This document shows, one piece after another, positions 8,701-10,045 of a DNA stretch of 10,045 bases (positions are counted from its first letter, which is position 1; every line of letters begins with the position of its first letter). The notes below the pieces were generated by a model, which was not told the DNA's origin, ran no database searches, and was given only the letters and a program-made list of their open reading frames with translations. The position numbers and the translations under genes are program-made. Source of the stretch: CAYMRB01 sp964392615 (GTDB taxonomy: Bacteria; Planctomycetota; UBA8108); assembly GCA_964392615.1 (NCBI GenBank), contig CAYMRB010000377.1:1-10045 (forward strand). Direction: 5' to 3'.

Positions 8701-9650
8701 GCGTCGTAGATCCACTCGACGCTTCCCTCGTCGTCGACAACGCCGTTGCCGTCGTTGTCGAATCCGTCTTCTTGGCCCTCGAGGCGCAGTGCGAAGAGCT
8801 CGCCTTCCTGCGTGCCGATGTACACCATGCTCTCCCCGACGGCCGGTGCCCCGAGGAGCGGCTGATCGGAGGCCCGATAGGTCCAGCGCAGATTGTCGGC
8901 CCCGCCGCCGCCCTCGCGGTCCGGCCGGTCCTCGACCGCGTACACTTTGCCGTCGTCACATCCGAAGACGACGAGGATTCCCTCGCCCACAGGATCGGGA
9001 CCGAGCGCCGGCGAGGAATGAATCCAACCGCCGGAGTTCGGATCGCGGAAGAGATACCCGAGGTCAGACGTGCCGTAGTAGTCGCCCGTCTCGAATTCCC
9101 AGATCGGTGAGCCACTACGCGGCTCGCGTGCGAACACCGAGCTGCCGTGGGCGTGAATCAGCTCGTGGGGGGCGAGCGTCGGCGACGGCAGCACGCCTTC
9201 CGCGCCGGGGACGCGCCAAGCGACCTCCTGTGTCCCGAGATCGATCGCCAGTAACGTGCCGCGGGCGTTGCCCACAAAGACGTGGCCGAAGCCGACCGCC
9301 GGGGACATCTCAGCGGGGCCTTCGATGCCGACGCTCCATTCGAGCCCGCCCGTGATCGCGTCGAGGACGTCGAGCGTCTCACCCGCGGAGTTGACCGCGT
9401 AGAGCCGGCCGCCGGCGACGACGGGCGACGATCCGGACGTGCCCTGGCGCGCGTTCGTCGACCAGCGTCGAGAGTTGTTCGCCGGGCCCTCGGACGCCGT
9501 TCGCCCGCAATGATCCGGCGTGCATTGGAACATCGGCCAGCTCTCCTGGGCACAGACGTCGGTGCAACGCGGCGCGAGGAGTGCGCAGGCCAGAAACAGC
9601 GTCGCCGCGACGCGATGGCAGGGAGATGAGATCCGTCGTTGCGCTGTCAT
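5748..9650 (-). CDS. Large secreted double beta-propeller protein with Fn3/Ig-like repeats and C-terminal dockerin module
   Basis: This 1300-residue protein has a Sec-type signal (hydrophobic 14-27, likely cut after VCAQ, residue 35). Residues about 36-432 form a PQQ-type (BamB/quinoprotein-like) propeller with about eight 'GxVYxGxxxGxLxAxDxxxGxxxW' blades. A Pro-Asp linker follows (about 436-468). A second, WD/YVTN-like propeller spans about 469-840. Four Fn3/Ig-like repeats lie at about 859-1203, each with a version of LTWTN..YD.I.V.VDG and conserved cysteines. A dockerin type I module occupies 1212-1270, followed by a PPPPAP and CGVDP...C tail. Such propellers in planctomycetes are usually binding or scaffold domains; I see no sign of a catalytic quinoprotein. 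Start choice: ATG 9650 has AAAGGA 7 nt upstream and leads straight into the signal peptide, whereas the in-frame GTG at 9701 would add 17 charged residues before it. Function is unknown; it is probably extracellular or surface-bound. Confidence 0.88.
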   Translation of the reverse strand: MTAQRRISSPCHRVAATLFLACALLAPRCTDVCAQESWPMFQCTPDHCGRTASEGPANNSRRWSTNARQGTSGSSPVVAGGRLYAVNSAGETLDVLDAITGGLEWSVGIEGPAEMSPAVGFGHVFVGNARGTLLAIDLGTQEVAWRVPGAEGVLPSPTLAPHELIHAHGSSVFAREPRSGSPIWEFETGDYYGTSDLGYLFRDPNSGGWIHSSPALGPDPVGEGILVVFGCDDGKVYAVEDRPDREGGGGADNLRWTYRASDQPLLGAPAVGESMVYIGTQEGELFALRLEGQEDGFDNDGNGVVDDEGSVEWIYDAGESITSTPAVGAEQIIITTVGGAIHCVDLGGQAIWTDSAPSDGQFDANSPIIAGNRVYVGSSAHFLCFDLDGGDAGRSHVVWSLNSGDAYANSATYAAGTVYAMTDEGKIHAFGATVQPDPDPIPDPDPLPVPPCEPPDDSDDETPTETDDVVYAGTDAGKVHRIAFSSGDIQWTASIDGRVECVAASRNGRWVAVSTHSHVGLLRADDGTLVWSVSNGVAPRRLVELSQIAIDGEGEHVVAAHPDGLCVYRRDRDTDEVVEIWSSAYEARSVAITWNGAHVFAGGDAGVAYYRTLSGDWSDGALGWVSGFGASTLTVDIAVAYDGAPEDGDLYMVAGSRGGQACLYQSASSEPVWAFVASGEADNPGGLMSVAINPAGDRVAVGNDDPTNSTGAVLRLFTPDSGAPATWDAEDGEPAWTWDPGPDGGDDCRAVEFGSSSGSQLVSGGSGGHDGFGIFRHGDDCEKPAWDGRPRGERDDVAFVERDPASHSWLATCDTRRAKVRLYRTHSDSTEPVHHVDTEGRCRSVSAPADDGSETGPGLSLRCEVQVDGAIRLFWDSLGACAQIRVLLDGEEIDAVDGDATSYDFNDPVVPASAAALTFCIEGIAEVGGARVSGRACCSVRLDDVPPVRDLEWEFAADGSVVLTWENAAEYDGIAVYVDGEIAVDGDLDGGARSFILPGELEAAATFCVEATIGAVSASACCEVGEPPIVGLHCAMDANGNVALEWTNDRDDYDSITVFVDRSVHSVLGGAATSCQFQADPNALLCIEVVARIGVRVSAAAMCTAGIVPPVAALTCRALGAIDAELTWTNGSEEYDAIIVEVHVDGTLRGGAVLAGQAVSWTFEGEVEAGAEFSVHALMRPVCDAIGSGSAEVIASARVTCTLEVEVDGPLFRRGDPNGDGDVDLSDPVFILNYLFTGGDRPDCLEAANANGSSGIDIGDAIFLLGYQFGGGPPPPAPGPHECGVDPDDADVDCESYGGC
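5841..6017 (-). other. Dockerin type I-like module (coding sub-region)
   Basis: Residues 1212-1270 of the propeller protein hold two EF-hand-like loops. The first, DPNGDGDVDLSD (1216-1227), is a complete 12-residue calcium loop. The second, starting at N1249, reads N-A-N-G-S-S-G-I-D-I-G-D and has lost position-1 Asp (now Asn), position-5 Asp (now Ser) and position-6 Gly (now Ser). Each is followed by an amphipathic helix (FILNYLF and FLLGYQF). No cohesin is seen in this window. Confidence 0.85.
6042..7076 (-). repeat. Four tandem Fn3/Ig-like protein repeats inside the propeller-dockerin gene
   Basis: Protein residues about 859-945, 948-1023, 1030-1104 and 1112-1203 share one pattern: a cysteine or hydrophobic residue near the start, L-x-W-[DET]-N, an acidic YD.I.V..DG strand, then a hydrophobic strand and one or two closing cysteines (C937/C938, C1021/C1022, C1103, C1201). 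They are diverged in DNA, so this is an old protein-level duplication rather than a recent tandem repeat. The paired cysteines suggest disulfides outside the cell. Repeat 4 has a longer strand region (EVHVDG) than the others. Confidence 0.75.
8313..8342 (-). repeat. Asp-Pro linker repeat (coding)
   Basis: Residues 437-446 read DPDPIPDPDP, encoded by repeated GATCCGGATCC-like hexamers. This is a stiff, extended linker separating the PQQ-type propeller from the WD-like propeller. It continues into a PP- and acid-rich stretch up to about residue 468. Confidence 0.7.
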
Positions 9651-9652
9651 GA

Positions 9653-9689
9653 GACCGTCCTTTCTCGTGGCGTCGCCGTGGCGACGGTC
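9653..9689 (-). promoter_or_regulatory. Possible two-state leader hairpin before the propeller-dockerin gene
   Basis: In the leader RNA two stems share bases. Stem A pairs CGTCGCC with GGCGACG (plus-strand 9671-9677 and 9680-9686, 2-nt loop). Stem B pairs GACCGTC with GACGGTC (9683-9689 and 9653-9659). Stem B would bury part of the AAAGGAC ribosome site; stem A would leave it free. The geometry is visible, but any regulatory role is inference, and the tight 2-nt loop of stem A is unfavourable as drawn. Confidence 0.3.
9657..9663 (-). promoter_or_regulatory. Ribosome binding site fixing the propeller-dockerin start
   Basis: AAAGGAC on the minus strand lies 7 nt before ATG 9650. This decides for the 1300-residue form over an in-frame GTG at 9701. 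Confidence 0.8.
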
Positions 9690-9838
9690 AGCGGTGGTCA
9701 CTCGGAGTCCGGGCCCCGACGCCAGGCCGGGCTCCCGCTCACGAGGGGATGCGCGAACCGCCCGGAGAGAGGGCAGAAAAGATCGAGCGCTCTACGAGAT
9801 CGGCGTGGGAATCGACGATCGCGCCCGGGGAGAAGCAG

Positions 9839-9877
9839 ATGACAAACCCCTCGCGCTCTGCGAACCTGTCCGTATGA
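9839..9877 (+). CDS. Candidate 12-codon leader mini-ORF overlapping the sigma factor start
   Basis: ATG 9839 opens a 12-codon frame (MTNPSRSANLSV) whose TGA (9875-9877) overlaps the sigma factor ATG (9874-9876) as ATGA. GGGGAGA lies about 6 nt before ATG 9839, a good ribosome site, while the sigma factor ATG itself has none in the usual place. This fits a translated leader that delivers ribosomes to the sigma factor. It could also be chance, with the sigma factor starting from another codon such as the in-frame GTG at 9805. Confidence 0.35.
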   Translation: MTNPSRSANLSV

Positions 9878-10045
9878 GCGTGCGTACGAAGCAGGTCACC
9901 GGACTGCTCGCGCGGGTCGCCGAGGGCGATCGTGACGCTTTCGACGAGCTCGTGCCGGTCGTATACGACGAGCTCCACGCGCGCGCGGCCGCCTGCATGG
10001 CCCGCGAGCGGGCGGACCACACCCTGCAGCCGACCGCCCTGGTCC
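9874..10045 (+). CDS. ECF-subfamily RNA polymerase sigma factor, N-terminal part (cut by window edge)
   Basis: The 57 codons visible start MSVRTKQVTGLLARVAEGD and continue through AFDELVPVVYDELHARAAA to ERADHTLQPTALV. This matches the region 2 start of the ECF sigma factors common in planctomycetes and acidobacteria (TIGR02999-like), in which 'LL..V..GD..A.deL.P.VYdEL...A......ER..HTLQPTALV' is followed by HEAYLRL. Sigma region 2.1-2.2 is therefore partly seen; region 4 and the stop lie outside. These factors direct RNA polymerase to specific promoters in response to signals, often with a protein kinase gene nearby; none is visible here. The ATG at 9874 is the usual place for this family relative to the LL..V motif. 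An in-frame GTG at 9805 is possible, but the residues it would add do not resemble the family. Confidence 0.88.
   Translation, partial: MSVRTKQVTGLLARVAEGDRDAFDELVPVVYDELHARAAACMARERADHTLQPTALV

Larger units (their letters stand above)
9651..9873. other. Divergent intergenic region between propeller-dockerin gene and ECF sigma factor
   Basis: These 223 bp must carry the start signals for both the leftward propeller-dockerin gene and the rightward sigma factor. I find no consensus -35/-10 boxes on either strand. Near the left end there are inverted repeats and the AAAGGA ribosome site. Near the right end there is a GGGGAGA ribosome-like site in front of a 12-codon reading frame. Confidence 0.6.

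Noticed and set aside
5748..9650. True PQQ-dependent dehydrogenase
   Set aside because: Only the blade repeats are recognisable; I see no quinoprotein catalytic pattern, and the second half is display or binding modules.
9651..9701. Upstream GTG start (9701) for the propeller-dockerin gene
   Set aside because: It would put 17 charged residues before the signal peptide. The ATG at 9650 has a properly spaced AAAGGA site.

Overview
The window is strongly GC-rich and gene-dense, and looks like chromosome of a planctomycete or a close relative. Three things point that way: a twin-arginine secreted Gfo/Idh/MocA oxidoreductase, a giant secreted beta-propeller protein ending in a dockerin-like module with a CGVDP...C tail, and the start of an ECF sigma factor of the 'HTLQPTALV' type. 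All three are typical of that phylum. This is family-level inference; no rRNA or tRNA is present to confirm it.

Layout. Four genes read leftwards (minus strand). From right to left: (1) a 1300-residue secreted protein with two different beta-propellers, four Fn3/Ig-like repeats and a C-terminal dockerin (9650 to 5748); (2) after a 172-bp gap, a Tat-exported NAD(P)-type Gfo/Idh/MocA oxidoreductase (5575 to 4271); (3) four bases later, a 973-residue RND/MMPL-type membrane transporter starting on GTG (4266 to 1345); (4) overlapping it by an ATGA, a DASS/SLC13-type anion (dicarboxylate or sulfate) transporter that runs off the left edge (1348 to <1). Genes 2-4 are packed like one operon. At the right edge an ECF sigma factor starts on the plus strand at 9874 and runs off the window. 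It is divergent from the propeller gene across a 223-bp shared upstream region.

How they may work together (inference). The oxidoreductase would act outside the cytoplasm on a sugar-like or cyclitol-like substrate. The DASS carrier would move a small carboxylate or other anion, and the RND protein would move a hydrophobic or lipid-like molecule. Their tight coupling suggests joint expression, but the sequence names no substrate. The propeller-dockerin protein is probably an extracellular or cell-surface display or binding protein; it is not clearly part of the same operon.

No mobile elements, CRISPR arrays, RNA genes or clear terminators were found. I do not see a plainly new multi-gene system. 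The points most worth a second look are two unusual additions inside the RND transporter's periplasmic domains (a ten-fold Ser-Glu tract and a roughly 120-residue insertion carrying an Ala-Asn tract), the domain layout of the propeller-dockerin protein, and two possible leader features in the divergent intergenic region (competing hairpins on one side, a 12-codon mini-ORF on the other).
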